A stretch of 64,000 nucleotides of DNA from Paralvinella palmiformis (Eukaryota > Annelida > Polychaeta > Terebellida > Alvinellidae), in the NCBI GenBank assembly GCA_025642065.1, contig JAODUP010000353.1, forward strand, positions 57,501-121,500, read 5' to 3'. The notes beneath the pieces were generated by a model. The model made no database searches, had not been told where the DNA came from, and worked only from the letters and a program-made list of their open reading frames with translations. Positions 46,373 through 58,935 of this stretch are shown in pieces; positions within the stretch are counted from its first letter, which is position 1; every line of letters starts with the position of its first letter. The translations under genes and the position numbers were made by a program.

Positions 46373-47290
46373 CTGTTGTTTTGTATCTTTGCAGTTAATC
46401 GTTATTATACTGACGTCGTCGTCATTATGAATTTTCAGTTCATCGTCATTATAAGTGATTAGTTCGTCGGACATTAGTTGTACGTCATTAGACGTCGTCA
46501 ATAGTCGTTGTCCCGTGTATGAATAAATTGATTGACGCATTATACATCTGTGACATCGATACGGCGCAAGTGGAAGCTGAGTGTTACACTGGTGAAAGAT
46601 CTTCAATAAGAATAATCCAAAACATTGAGACGGAGGAGGGAGTGTGAAGATCTACGTGAACAATGTACAGCTCTGAAGATCCAAAATAATAACTTGCAAG
46701 TATTACAACAGAAACCCCAGCCTGAAGTAGACTTGATGGAACTGAAAGCCACACTAGCCAATCACAAAGAGCAGATCCGGAGCACGACAGCCGAGTGGAC
46801 TCTTCCTGGTATTTCTCAGGAGTTGGATATTTGTATGTGGACTCCCAAGTCAGCGACTGCTTGATTTCAGAACCAAGCAAAACAAGTCCAGACACCGGAG
46901 GGGTACCATATCGCTCAGATGTCAAAAGCAGTGTCAGCTGATGGTATCTATAAAACAAAGAGACACCAAGTACTTCCAGACGGCAGGAGAAGTGATGAAC
47001 CCTTTTATATTGATGATCATCATGGACAACATCTACGTTTCAGGGATAACAGCCATTCAGTACCCAAATCACTCTATTTATGTTCAAGGGGCATCAACCT
47101 TAAAGGCCAACAGTTACCACATACATATTCTAACTTCCAGCCAGACTCGCAACAATACAGAGTTAATAATAAAACTTTACATTCTATTACATCACAACCT
47201 GCCAACGATCAAACTGCATCTACTCCCAAATCTACTGGACGATCCAAACATAAGAACAGACGACCTAAATCATGATCCGGCGAATCGGAT

Positions 47291-47849
47291 TCCGAACATT
47301 TGAGAACCAGCAACGAGTCAAGTGTTCTCCTCGGCATGCAAGTCAAGGGATCATTCGTATGCAGATCGATGCGACGACGTTGGGAAGGAAGTTCCTGTTT
47401 TGAGCTCGTGTGTGGAAGGGGTATTTTGTACTCGACACACATGTTAAACGATTGGTAAACCAAATCAAACTATTACAATCGCTCCATTACATCCTATTCC
47501 AACGTTTGATGAACCTTCTTGTGGAATTATTACTGACTACGTTAGACCATTACCCAAAACTAAGTCTGGAAATTGTTACTGGCTAACAATTACGCAAAGT
47601 TAATAATTGTTTATCATATTTAACATTTTAAACACCCTTCTGGAAGATTAATAATCTGATTTTATCTTTATCACGACCTTGTACATCTATATATATACGT
47701 ATTGTTTATATAGTTATAATTTCTACTTATCAATTTACACCTTTACATCTTGGCTTATATAAAAATAATTATCGACGCCAGTAATCTGGCTTATCAAACT
47801 TTTATAAGGAATATTTAATACGGTCTTATTTTCAAACGTTGCCTCTTAA
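47291..47849. other. Unassigned
   Basis: No clear coding or repeat structure. Confidence 0.35.
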
Positions 47850-48110
47850 TAAATCCTTCCCTTATTATTGTTTCTAGTTTGATTAGTTTGTCTGTGGTAG
47901 ATCTATGTTTTCTAAGACTTCTCTGGTGGGCTATGAGAATGGCATGATACTCAAGATACCAGACTAACCTGGTACTTACCATCTACTGAAAGGTTTTGCG
48001 GCTACAACTTGTGAGAGCAACTGGACTGTAATTATCAGGATCTGAGCAATTGTTTTCCTGCTTTTGGAATTGGTACGATGACGGCTTCTCTCTCACTGTA
48101 GTCTTCAACA
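47850..48110 (-). mobile_element. Fragment of the Nimbus/I-like LINE RT
   Basis: Closely parallels 50735-50970 on the same strand: 'gatctatgttttctaagacttctctggtgggctatgagaatggc...taccagactaacctggtacttaccatc'. A second, independent copy of the RT N-terminal region, flanked by Gypsy-like sequence. Confidence 0.85.
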
Positions 48111-48159
48111 GAACGGACATTCCATTTGTTCAGTGATGTTCTGACAGATAAGACAGGGA

Positions 48160-49140
48160 TCGATTCTCTTAATAACCAAAAGATAAAGCTCAGTATTGAC
48201 GAGACAATCCCCGGACTCGTTCACGTTTGAAAACCACGATTGCTGAATGAAATCGGTTAACAGAACTACGTATCACACCACCAGTGACGATTGGTCAAAT
48301 ACCATAGGTGTCCCCTATTCAAGATGCCCCTAAACCGAAGCAACGGGTGAGAGCAGGATCGCCTTTAACATGAGAGCTCCAGACAAGACAAACCACAGGA
48401 AGCGATATATTACTCCGACCACAAAAGACATAGTCTCAAAGCTTAGGAGATCGACTCTGTTCAGCATGTTCGATTTAAATCTTGGATACCACTACTTGGA
48501 CCTAAAGCTTGAGTCACGCTACATTACCACCTTCATAATCGTATCTCCAGTTACAAGAGGCTCAACTTCTGGATCTCCTGTGCTGCAGAAATCTTGCAGA
48601 ACAACATTGCAGACATCCTAAAAGACATATCTCTGTGTTCTCACAAAACCAAAGAGCATGGTACAAACACTAAAACAGAAAGTTCTCATTCTGAACACCA
48701 AGAAGCATGAATCTGGTAAATCGCAGTTCATTTCATTGGTCACACATACTCAGACAAAGGATTATCTCCTGATATAAAGAAGGTAGAAGCACTGAAGAAC
48801 AGCCCCCACAGCGGGGAACAAGGAAGATCTACAGAGCTAGCTCGGTATGGTCACCTACCTTGTTAGATTTATCCGTAACATGTCTCGGATCAGAGAATAA
48901 CTTATACGTCAGGTTGCACCATGGAGATGGGCAGAACGACAGCAATCGTCTATGGGGTTTAAAACGAGCATGCCCATCCGCTTTGTGCCCTACTAGCTCA
49001 GAGGACACCATGAAAACATAACAGAGCAGTAGCGGTAGCATCACAAGCTTTTGCTGAAACAAATGGGTGAATGTTGTTTAACGACACTCTTGTCGAAACG
49101 GAGCAGAGGTATTCTCACAGAACAAGAACACGCAGCCAGT
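48160..49140 (+). mobile_element. Ty3/Gypsy RT fragment
   Basis: 48370-48621 encodes 'MRAPDKTN', 'ITPTTKDIVSKLRRSTLFSMFDLNLGYH' (in part) and 'ESRYITTFI', the RT fingers and palm with the first catalytic Asp in 'FDLN'. A frame change then reads 'LNFWISCAAEILQNNI', and 48720-48800 shows an 'SPDIKKVEALKNSP' stretch. The YxDD segment is missing. Consistent with the pol of the element whose LTR/primer site is at 43443. Confidence 0.75.
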
Positions 49141-49478
49141 CTGACAACAGTGGTGAGAATTCTCCATCTCATCATAAACTAACATATTAATTAAAAGGTA
49201 TGCAACAAGATTAGTCAATTACAAAATGTTCATGTCTGAATAACTCACCATTTTCATACCAAATAAGTTTTCAGGCGCCACTCCCTTTGTTGACATTTTT
49301 TTTTGGACAAATTTACTCTACAGCGATATTTCCGGTGATTGCGCACATAATGATCCGTTTAATCTGGAACACAGTTTCACATTCAGTAACGACGACGGAG
49401 ACGACAGATCGACTCAACCCTTCAGTCATTCCGAGTCTCACGGATGGATGAATGGATGAATGTTGTTTAACGACACAT
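49067..49478. repeat. Two copies of 'gaatgttgtttaacgacac'-type motif
   Basis: 'ggtgaatgttgtttaacgacac' (near 49066) and 'gatgaatgttgtttaacgacac' (near 49457). A similar motif is, to my recollection, dispersed in gastropod and bivalve genomes as part of an old repeat; the rest of that repeat was not delimited. Confidence 0.5.
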
Positions 49479-49479
49479 C

Positions 49480-52400
49480 GGCACAATTTAGGCCATTCAG
49501 TATCCTAGAACAGCTTTATGATAGGTCGGAAGTCAGTGAACGGTAATGGAATGTTGATCTTCCGACCTTTTAGTGCAGTTTTGGCAGCCTTATCAGCGAG
49601 TTCATTGCCACGAATACCGACATGGCTCGGTACCCAGCAGAATACTACATTCTTTTTTAGAGTTTTAAAGGTAGAATGTAGTTCTAAAATACTGACAAGT
49701 GGAATGGTTCAATCTCCAAGTCTTCTCTCAAAGACCGAATTCTGATTCCAAAAGTTGGGATAGTTTTCGGTCTGAGTAAGAAGTTATCTTGGAGTTTTGG
49801 GTTGAATACCATATCAAATGTAGGATTTGCCGGAGAACTACTTAACTGTAGTGCATATTGCAGAGACAGTCGTTCTCTCCGTCTGTAAAGAGATTCCTCA
49901 TTTGATGCAACATACTGGGGTAGTCCTAAATGCCCCTGTGGCTATTCTCAAGCCCTTGTGGTGTATAGGGTCGAGTATTTTGATGTATAATTTACGAGCC
50001 GATCCCCAAACAATCGACCCGTAATCGAATTGAGATCTAATGACTGCTCTATACAGACGGAGGAGTGTTGTTCGATCTGCCCCCCCCCCCAGTCAAATCG
50101 AGAAACGACTTTTAATAGATTTAGGGATTTATTACATTTAGCCTTCATATAATTTATATGTGGAATGAAGGAGAGCTTGCTGTCGAATATTACCCCGAGG
50201 AATTTGGTTTGTTTTAAGACAGGAATATCAACCGCATTAAGTTTTAGAGTCGGGTCTGGATGAAATTTTCTTTGTTGGCAGAAGTGCACACAGACTGTTT
50301 TGGACCTGGAGAATTTGAAGCCATTCTCATCAGCCCAATTTTCTAATTTATTGAGGCACAACTGGAGAATTCTTTCTATGGAATTCATATGTTTTGACTG
50401 GTAGCTTATCAGGAAGTAATCTACGTATAAGGAACAGTTAACACCATTCAGCAAGCATTTAACTATGCTATTTATTTTCATGCTGAATAGTGTTACTGAT
50501 AAGATGCTTCCTTGTGGTACACTGTCTTGTTGGTGGTATGAATCAGAGAGGGTGTTACCAACACGGACTGTAAAGTTTCTACCAGTCGAAAATTTTGAGA
50601 TTAATTTTGGCATATTGCCACGAAGCCCAACATTAAATAAGTCTTTTAGAATTCCATATTTCCACGTTGTGTCGTAGGCCTTCTCTAGATCAAAAAATAT
50701 CCCCACAGTATGTTGCCCCTTTATGAATCCTTCCCTTATTATAGTTTCTAATTTAATTAGTTGATCTGTGGTGGATCTACGTTTTCTAAAACCACTCTGA
50801 TGGGCTGTGAGAATGGCGTGATATTCGAGATACCAGACTAACCTGGTATTTACCATCCGCTCAAAAGTTTTACAAATACAACTTTGTGAGTGCTATTGGA
50901 CGGTAATTACCAGGATCCGAGAGATGTTTTCCTGCTTTGGGGATTGGGATGATGGCGGCTTCTCTCCACTGGGTAGGGAAGTCACCACCATTCCAGATTT
51001 CATTGTAAATATCGAGCAGGATTTCTAATGAATTCTCAGGAATTTGTTTTAAGATCTGGTAGTGAATATCATCAGGTCCAACGGCAGTATCATGGGCTTT
51101 CTTGAGAGAATCCAGTAATTCTCTCATGGAATGTTATTTTGGTTATAAATTTCATCATTTGTTGATATGAAATTTATTGGATTCCGCTCCATGGTATTTT
51201 GTTTTCTCCTGAATTTGTCTGTGTAATTTTCTGCCGATGAGTGGTGTGCAATAGTTTCTCCCAACGTATTCCCGATTTCTTTTATGTTTGTAATTATGCT
51301 CCTATTTTTCTCTAATTGTTTAATTGGAGGGCATTGAACTTTGCCCGAGATTTTCTTTATCATTTTCCACATTGTATTTACGGCAGTTCTATTATTTAAT
51401 TGGGAGACATATTCCCTCCAAGAATTTCCCATGTTTCTGCGAATGACGCGACGGGCCCTGGCATATTCTATTTTATAATTTGTAAGATTGTCTTGGGAAG
51501 GATTTCTTTTAAACCGGTTTAAAGCTCCCTTTCTTTGTTTCAGAGCTTCCTCGCATTCTTCATCCCACTAGGGTTTGTGGAATTTTCTTGAACCGTATAG
51601 AGGATTTTGGTATTGTTATTTCCGCTATGAAATGTAGCACTGATGTAAAGAGTTCACAGCGGTTTTCTCTTATAGTCTTGAAGGTGTTTCTATTTATTTC
51701 TTGGCTACATTTAAATTTAAAGTTGTACCAGTCTGCTTTCTTAAAACTCCATTTTGGTATATTTAAAAGTGCCGCCTTGTTTTTATAATGCAGAGATTCT
51801 CGTGTACAGACCATTCAAAATCAAGAAATAATGATGGGCTGCACAGGGATAAGTCTATGGCAGATGATGACACCGGTTGCTGGATGGATATATGTCTGTC
51901 TGTTATCATTCCACAAGCACAGCTCATTGTGTTCAATGAAGTTTTCTAATGTGTTTCCCTTATTATGAAAGGGGAAGGAAGATGGCTTATTAAATCGTCC
52001 AGTTCGTTTCCACCAAGTGGATACCTTGGTGGAATATACATTGAACACAATGTCATGGTCTTGTGGAGTTACAACGTCACAGCAACTGCCTGCAGATTGG
52101 TATTTAAACTAATTTGTCGGTGGGGAATCGATTTTTAAAAATCATAATGGTGACTCCACCAGAAGCTCTAGTGTCAGTGGCTTCGGAAAATATATGAAAA
52201 GAAGAATATTTTTTTAAATTAATTGCATTTGTACTTTTCATATATGTTTCTTGGCAGCAGAATGCAATGGGGTCATAGTCCCGCGTTAGCATTTTGAGTT
52301 TGTCTATGTTCTTTCTAAATCCTCTGCTGTTCTAATTTATTATAAACTGATACATTTTTATTTGTTATTATTTTATTCTGGAAGAGTCCCCAACGGGCCA

Positions 52401-52640
52401 TGACCTGGATTATCCAGGTCACCATAGTCCATGGAGGACCCATCCAGAATATCCTCCAAGATATTGTATTTGTTTAGGGCGATAATGGGGGTTTTATCGC
52501 CCCTTTTCTCTCTGTCAGATAGTGTCTTTTTCTTTGGTTTAGGAAGGGTTGTTGGCTTAGATCCAACATGTGTTGGTTTAGTTTTGTTTGCACTTCTTTT
52601 CGTAGACACTGTCTGAGATGTTAGGGGCTCCACTCAGTGA
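49480..52640 (-). mobile_element. I/Nimbus-like LINE with RNase H, minus strand, decayed
   Basis: In order on the minus strand: 52373-52633 ORF1 tail (Lys/Pro-rich); 52104-52292 endonuclease start ('DPIAFCCQETYMKS', 'ASGGVTIMI'); 51821-52048 endonuclease ('TLENFIEHNELCLWND'); 51124-51814 linker; 50870-51127 RT start ('AVGPDDIHYQILKQIP', 'AAIIPIPKAGKHLSD'); 49948-50856 RT ('QSGFRKRRSTTDQL', 'FFDLEKAYDTTWKYG', 'VPQGSILSVTLF'); and 49590-49680 an RNase H end ('CWVPSHVGIRGNELADKAA'). The catalytic box reads YVDY, not YVDD, so the RT is inactive. Stops separate most blocks. The RNase H domain after RT marks the I-like group, to which the snail Nimbus elements belong. Confidence 0.88.
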
Positions 52641-53455
52641 CTTATATCAGCGGTCAGTCAACATGGACTTCCCTGAGCGTATCATAGATGACCGATTGGA
52701 ACATTCTCAAGTTATTTATGGAGTAAGTTCAGGCATCAATTACTGCGTTCTGCCTGATTTTGAAGAAAGATACTCTGTTCTGCCTGGAAACTGTGTGGTA
52801 ATATAGAAATGAGACACACAGTTACGGTATTTTGACATTAACGATCAATGCCACATCTACAACCATGGACCTGTATAATTCAAGATCCCGGAGAAATGGA
52901 ACTTCAAAATGTCCTCTGCTCACAAAATGTAGTAATGCATAGTAATATGAGCATACTCTATATCACTTTGAGACCAGTCGAGAAACATTTAGGCTTTATC
53001 ACAAATTACCAATTAATTTTTATTTATTTTTTGGTCAAACTTCAATTTGGTTTGTGTCGAACTCCGTGCTTCAAGAGATGTTAATCAATCTCAAAACTCT
53101 TAAAAACGATCCAGTGCTGTGCTCAGAGATGATAAGTATTCCCCAGGCCCTATATTGCGATAATAATGTATCCGAATTAGCCAAGTTGTTTATTAAATCC
53201 ATAAAATTTTTGTTTTCTTTTTCTGAAACATCTCTATATAGCCGTGGTTTTGTTTTCAATGGGTTATAGTTACTCTTAATTTAACGTAACGGCCTCGACT
53301 GATGCTCATTTCACTCGTCTGGATACGAGTTTTGGGAGATTCAGAGCATTCCGTGTAATGGGCGATAATACAGTACAATTCCAGAGAGGCGTCATTGTAT
53401 TCGTTTAGATCTATTTGAGTGCATAGAACTACCGATGATCGTTGCATTTATATGA
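52641..53455. other. Unassigned; weak minus-strand coding hint
   Basis: Two overlapping minus-strand frames (53256-53447 and 53071-53259) could be one reading frame broken by a shift, but no family motif is recognised. They may be 5' parts of the adjacent LINE ORF1. Confidence 0.3.
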
Positions 53456-53485
53456 TGATAATGATAATAATAATAATAAGAAAAC

Positions 53486-53520
<35 letters not shown>

Positions 53521-53605
53521 GGATGACTTTTTACATGGATGGTTGTAATAGCCATCCATTATTATTATTATTATTATTATTACAAATACTAAATAATACT
53601 AGTAG
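53455..53605. repeat. (AAT)n/(ATT)n facing microsatellites
   Basis: AAT runs, then 'ggatggttgtaatagccatcc' (itself an imperfect inverted repeat), then ATT runs: a foldback-like arrangement. A 11-bp 'tggtattcata' tandem follows at 53728-53775. Confidence 0.88.
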
Positions 53606-53970
53606 TATTAATAATAAAGGATGGCTATTTTACATGGACACAATGGATGTTTGTAATGGCGACATTGTAATAATTTATATTTATATATGAGACATCAATT
53701 CTGGTATTGATGTAACATGGGGATATGGTATTCATATGGTATTCATATGGTATTCATATGATATTCATATGCGATATTTTTATTTCCTAGCTAATGTACA
53801 ATATAGTCCCATCAAATTAGCAAGAGTCGGTTCACGAATGACGTCGGGTTCTGATGTATTTGCTGCGAATAGACTGCACTATGAAATATATGATTGTTTT
53901 CTTTTTCTGGTGGAAACAGTACAAAACCAAAAATAAATCACTTAATGCAACCGTTGCCGTCAAAAAACCT

Positions 53971-54520
53971 GAGGCCGCATTAATAACGGTCCAGGAACCA
54001 GAGGCCGCAGCTATTACGGTCCAGGAACCAGAGGCCGCAGCTATTACGGTCCAGGAACCAGAGGCCGCAGCTATTACGGTCCAGGAACCAGAGGCCGCAG
54101 CTATTACGGTCCAGGAACCAGAGGCCGCAGTTATTACGGTCCAGGAACCAGAGGCCGCAGTTATTACGGTCCAGGAACCAGAGGCCGCAGCTATTACGGT
54201 CCAGGAACCAGAGGCCGCAGCTATTACGGTCCAGGAACCAGAGGCCGCAGCTATTACGTCCAGGAACCAGAGGCCGCAGCTATTACAGTCCAGGAACCAG
54301 GGATTTTGGCCGGCAGCCATTACGGTCCAGGAACCAGAGGGAATTACGTCCAGGAACCAGAGGCCGCAGCTATTACGGTCCAGGAACCAGAGGCCGCAGC
54401 TATTACAGTCCAGGAACCAGAGGCCGCAGCTATTACGGTCCAGGAACCAGAGGCCGCAGCTATTACGGTCCAGGAACCAGAGGCCGCAGCTATTACGGTC
54501 CAGGAACCAGAGGCCGCAGT
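53971..54520 (+). repeat. 30-bp minisatellite, about 18 copies, open as EAAAITVQEP repeats
   Basis: Unit 'gaggccgcagctattacggtccaggaacca'. Most copies are identical or differ at one base (gct/gtt). A 1-bp deletion near 54259 and an irregular stretch at 54298-54350 break the frame. Because the unit is 10 codons it stays open on +, encoding 10-residue repeats over 222 aa from 53854. It runs in the same direction as, and directly upstream of, a transposase-like remnant, so it may be the expanded N-terminal region of that gene. Confidence 0.93.
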
Positions 54521-54589
54521 AACTTCAACTCGTTGTAATGTTCCAGAAGACGTTGATGGTGACAACAATGGCTCTGACGATACTGGGAT

Positions 54590-55850
54590 GTAAGATGGAT
54601 GCCACAAACAAAAGAGATGTCGCAGGGACAAGAGAAGCCATCCAAGTCAACCAGCTTTCTGTCTCTCCAGTAAATGTAGTAAAGATTGTGTCACTAAGAT
54701 CGACGCTGAAAGACAAAACAATATATATGGAAAAGGTTTTGGGGATGTGTCCTCCTACAAAGAGAGGAAGACGTGGCTGTTCCATCAGGTGAAGCGACTC
54801 CCAACAAACGTTCACACTGTTGTAGAAATTAGAAGAATGTCGTCGTATGTGTACACAGTTGAAGCCGGGACTGGCTCAATAAAATCTGTTCTTTTTTCTT
54901 GCCAATGCTCGGATACAATTCAACCAATGACCGAGTAACATCCGCTATGGTGGCATCTACTACTGCTGATGTAATAAATCCGATGGACGACAAAAATGGG
55001 CACCCACACGCCAGGGAACAAGCTCAACACGGATGAGATAGCGCTCCAGGTCGAAACATTTCAACCCCAGGTCAGCCATTATCGAAGAGAATATGCTCCC
55101 GATCGTAGATACTTGCCGAGCAATGTCAACATCACATCGATGTATGCAAACTTCCAGCAAACCCATCTAAACAGCAAATGTTCTTATACAACTTACAGAA
55201 GAATTGTGTCTCGTGATCTAAGGATCAGTTTTAGTCACCTCGGTAATGAACAGTGCGAGCATTGCACTAAATTTGCATGCAGTGGCGACAGTGATGTCAA
55301 CGAGGTCAGACATACAGACATCACTCTCGGTCTGATGCAGATAAGGAGTGGCCGTCGGACACACAAGTTCGCAGCGTTGATCTGCAAAAGGTGATCATGC
55401 TGCCAAGGCTTCCGGGGGATTAAAAGTGCCTGTTTCACAAAGCGAATCGTAGCCTATCACGAGAGGTTCGCAGATGTTGGACATGCATCTAACAAGCATT
55501 TATCTGTATTGTGGCATCAGGGCATAGCTTGGAGACCAGTGCAGGAGATTACCTCAGCCTACGGTTTAGAACTTAAAAATGATCGTGACAAGAAACACAT
55601 CATTTATTCGGCCGATAATTGTAATGCTCGGAACAAGAATTGGCACCTATATACCGCGCTGGTCGTGTTGGGATGGATGATATCACTTTAACATATTTGA
55701 GCCTGGCCACACATACATGAGTGCAGACTCAGTGCATCATGGCATTGAAAAGACGACGAAATGCATGCCAAATGGAAATGTCTATGATTGGTCGAATTTC
55801 CGAAGTGTTGTTGCTGCTTCTAATTCTGCAAATATAAATGCTGAAATGAG
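54590..55850 (+). mobile_element. Decayed transposase-like gene (family with 'DNCxxxNKNW' and 'GHT.MSADSVHH')
   Basis: Plus-strand pieces in several frames: a Cys-containing N-terminal region near 54670-54800 ('CSKDCVTKIDAERQNNIY'); 54996-55394 ('VETFQPQVSHYRREYAPD', 'YLPSNVNITSMYANFQ', 'YRRIVSRDLRISFSHLG', 'EQCEHC'); 55509-55691 ('IIYSADNCNARNKNWHLY'); and 55680-55760 ('GHTYMSADSVHHGIEK'). This motif series is typical of a transposon-derived family common in arthropods and other invertebrates. The Asp in 'SADNC' is a likely DDE-type catalytic residue. I cannot name the superfamily with confidence. Frameshifts make the copy non-functional. Confidence 0.62.
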
Positions 55851-58800
55851 GACATTATCTGATATCCATATTGCTCTATGTGATAAGGCAGCCAATATGT
55901 TCCCTCGGTACAAAGACAGAGCGACGGTGAAGCGACGTTCCATGCCAAAAATCATCAATGACCTTCACTGTCTGGGGAGCAGCATTGTGAATAAAGCGCC
56001 GAGTAAAGATCTCGACAGGATATTTCACGGTCAAGTTGAGTGTGATGACATCATTATTGCCAATGATGATGGAGATGACTCCCAGTCATTAGTACAAGAA
56101 CTCATTGAGGCCGTGTCAAGACTAACTATGCGCGTAATATCGCTAGAGAAAGAGGTCACAACCACGAAGTGTGCATCTCCACCCTTTATAACAGATGACG
56201 AGACGCGCATATCGGATCACAGGACAGTTGGACCCATTGTTGCCTCAACAATAGCAAACATGGCTATTGCCAATGGCACTACGTCAAGTGAAGATAATTC
56301 AGACGATACAACGTCTAGTTTCCAAATTTCACGTCGTCACAAGCGACGACTATCCCGACCCCGAAAAAAGAAGAATGAATTGTTATCTCGTGAACAGGCG
56401 CTACTGCAATCGGACAACAAAGTGCCAGTGACTATCCCTATAGAAAGATCTAAGCATATGCCTGTGGTAGTAGCCAGTAATTAATACAGCTACTCGGTCT
56501 GACAGCCATCAATCACTTAGATCGACAGTAGAAATATGCATTGGAAATGCGTCGCCAAATACACCAACGCAGGATATAATGCATCACTTGAATCACATAG
56601 GTATTCAGGGGTCCACCAGTCGTTAAAATGCTTCGTAATAAGTTCGACTGGAGATCATTCCACGTCACGGTGAACGACGAGCACCAGGATACGGTGCTTA
56701 ACACGCAGAACTGGGATAAAGGTATCTGCATTCGACCTTTTCGCGCCCCTCGTGATCGCAACTGGACGCATCGCTTCACAAGAAGAAAATCAGCGAGCAA
56801 CGTTCGAGCCGCAAACTTACGACCCGCAAACGTACGACACGCAAATGTGCGATCCACGAACGTACCGACACGCAGAGAATACTCGGAAGCAACAGCATGT
56901 TCGGCGGAATGAACGATACTACGACCAGGATCCCCGCAGTGACCGGTACGCACGCTGCACATCGCGCTAAGAGTATGACGACGAGTGGCCACGTCTCCCC
57001 CCACTAGTGACTGGGAGTACAACAACCATAACGGCGAGTACCCTTCCCAAACATACTGGTACTACTGAATCTACGAGTGTTCAGTTGAACGTTCTTAGTT
57101 TTAATTGTTTTGGTCTTAAACGTTCTCGTGATATCGTTTTAGACATGGAGTGGGATGTTCTATTTGTATGCCGGCATTGGCTAACTGTGTCCGAAGTGAA
57201 ACTTTTACAAAGTGAACATTTAAATAAAGATATGTTCTGGAGCAATTTGGATCCTGAAAAGGTGCACGCGGGAAGGCCATATGGTGGCGTCGGCTTCATA
57301 TGTCGACGTCGAAATAATCTGGTATTCACTTCAATAAAAGTCTGGCATGTTTAGGAAGCTAAATAATAAACTCTCTTGTGGCAGATTTAAACAATTCTGG
57401 AACATTGTGCGCAAAGGTAAATCCAATACGTCAACCTAGCAGAATGACATTTCGCTAGAAAACTTTATGAAACACTACGTGGCAAACGACTGACGGACAT
57501 ATCGGTGGATAACGTGATGATCGCGAGTAGCATTGCCAAGATGAAAATTGGCTGTGCACCAGTCTTGGCGTTATGACTGACCATCTTAAGTATGCATGCA
57601 ACACAAACGTAGTCGTTTAGTGATGCTCAGTTTGGCTTCATCGAAGGGCGCGGTACGCAAATGGCGATAACATTGGTAAACGATGTCGTAAAATATTGTA
57701 CGCAAAGAGGATCACGGGTATAATATACATGTTCACTTGACGCCGAATGTGCTTTTGGTGCGATTCCTCATAGTATTCTGTTCAGGAAAGCATCTGGAGT
57801 GATCCCGGATCAGATGTAGAGGATTTTATTTGACTGGTACTCTGATCTTAAAATGTACATTAGATGGAACAATTCATTGAGTGATTGTATCCAGGTTTTA
57901 AAAGGCACACGACAGGGAGAATTGTCCTCTCCCTACCTTTTTAATATATTTTATCAGCAACTTATCGACATTTTAAATTGTACAGTTGGAGGAATTTTAA
58001 TTAATGATGTGCCATATAACGTATTTTGTTATGCTGATGTTTTGATACTGACAAGTACTAGTATGACAGGACTCCAGAAGCTGATTAACTATGCAAATAA
58101 TTATATTGTTTCACATGGACTTCGGTTTAACCCCACCAACACACAGTGCGCCACATTTGGACGAAAAGCCCAACAAACTGGATGGTTCCTCGGTGGTTGC
58201 AAACTAGCAGAGACTGACAGAATCCAATACCTCGGGCCGGTTATTTCGGATAATCCATTCCATCATGCCGAATCCCGCATCAGTGCCTTTTATGCTCTCC
58301 GATGTGTAGGCCTGTGTAAGTGTGGTACAAATCCTGAAACACGATACACTATTTGTGGATGACAGCACTCAGACCTGTGCTTAGATACGGAATATCATGC
58401 ATGAATATGTCCCAAAAAGCAATCGAATCACCTGAGAAGTGTCAAACTAAATTGTTGAAGGCTGCCCTTGGCCTGAAATCATATTGTAGGAATACACCCA
58501 ATATTACAAGCTATGAATATTAAAAGAATATTCCAGTTCATAGGAGAGAGTCAGAGGGATGTAATGAAATCACTTATTCGAAACGAAAGGACTAAAATTC
58601 TATTCTTATATACTATCACTGAGACAATCTGATATGAACATCATTGCTGGCCGAACAATGGTACAATGTAAAAAGGACGATGTGTCAATGATTAGATACT
58701 TGTATGATGATACATATTCTAGTCAAGTCAAAAGACAGTGTAAACCTATAGATAACGATGGCCTAGTCGACAAATTATAGTCAACGGATTTTATAACCCT

Positions 58801-58935
58801 TACACGCTCAATTTAGTTTATGTCCTTTTTAATAGTTTGAACTGTAAACGGTTTGAGATATATTTTATTGTGTGTTTCCTCAGCACTATTGTGCAGTGTA
58901 TCGTATCCTCTCCTATTTGGAGGTTTCAGTAATAA
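55850..58935 (+). mobile_element. LINE (CR1/jockey-type) ORF1, endonuclease and RT, plus strand, decayed
   Basis: ORF1-like sequence (from about 55850 to 56484 in one open frame: 'IINDLHCLGSSIVNKAPSKD', 'LVQELIEAVSRLTMRVISL', then a basic tail) continues after a stop at 56628 with 'FDWRSFHVTVNDEHQDTVL'. Endonuclease 57007-57354 ('LNVLSFNCFGLKRS', 'YGGVGFICR') ends early. RT pieces follow: 57530-57620 ('MKIGCAP'), 57640-57800, and 57853-58362 ('QGELSSPYLFNIFYQQL', 'NVFCYADVLILTS'). The catalytic box is YADV, lacking the second Asp. The 3' end carries 'cagtaataaaatagttaaataaagg'. Related to the minus-strand LINE at 15476-18170. Confidence 0.8.

Larger units (their letters stand above)
45130..47290 (+). 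mobile_element. Decayed gag-like region of the same Gypsy element
   Basis: Broken plus-strand fragments. 45141-45368 encodes 'NIDLAN'-type helical sequence (ETIANKLIQLREDTRKSL). 46625-46864 encodes a coiled coil (RRRRECEDLREQCTALK). 46919-47275 is Gln/Asn/Ser-rich and ends Arg/Lys-rich (STGRSKHKNRRPKS), followed by 'SGESDSEHLRTSNESS'. The order after the LTR and primer site and before an RT fragment (48370) suggests gag, but no capsid or zinc-knuckle signature is clear. 45720-46580 between the fragments is non-coding. Confidence 0.45.
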
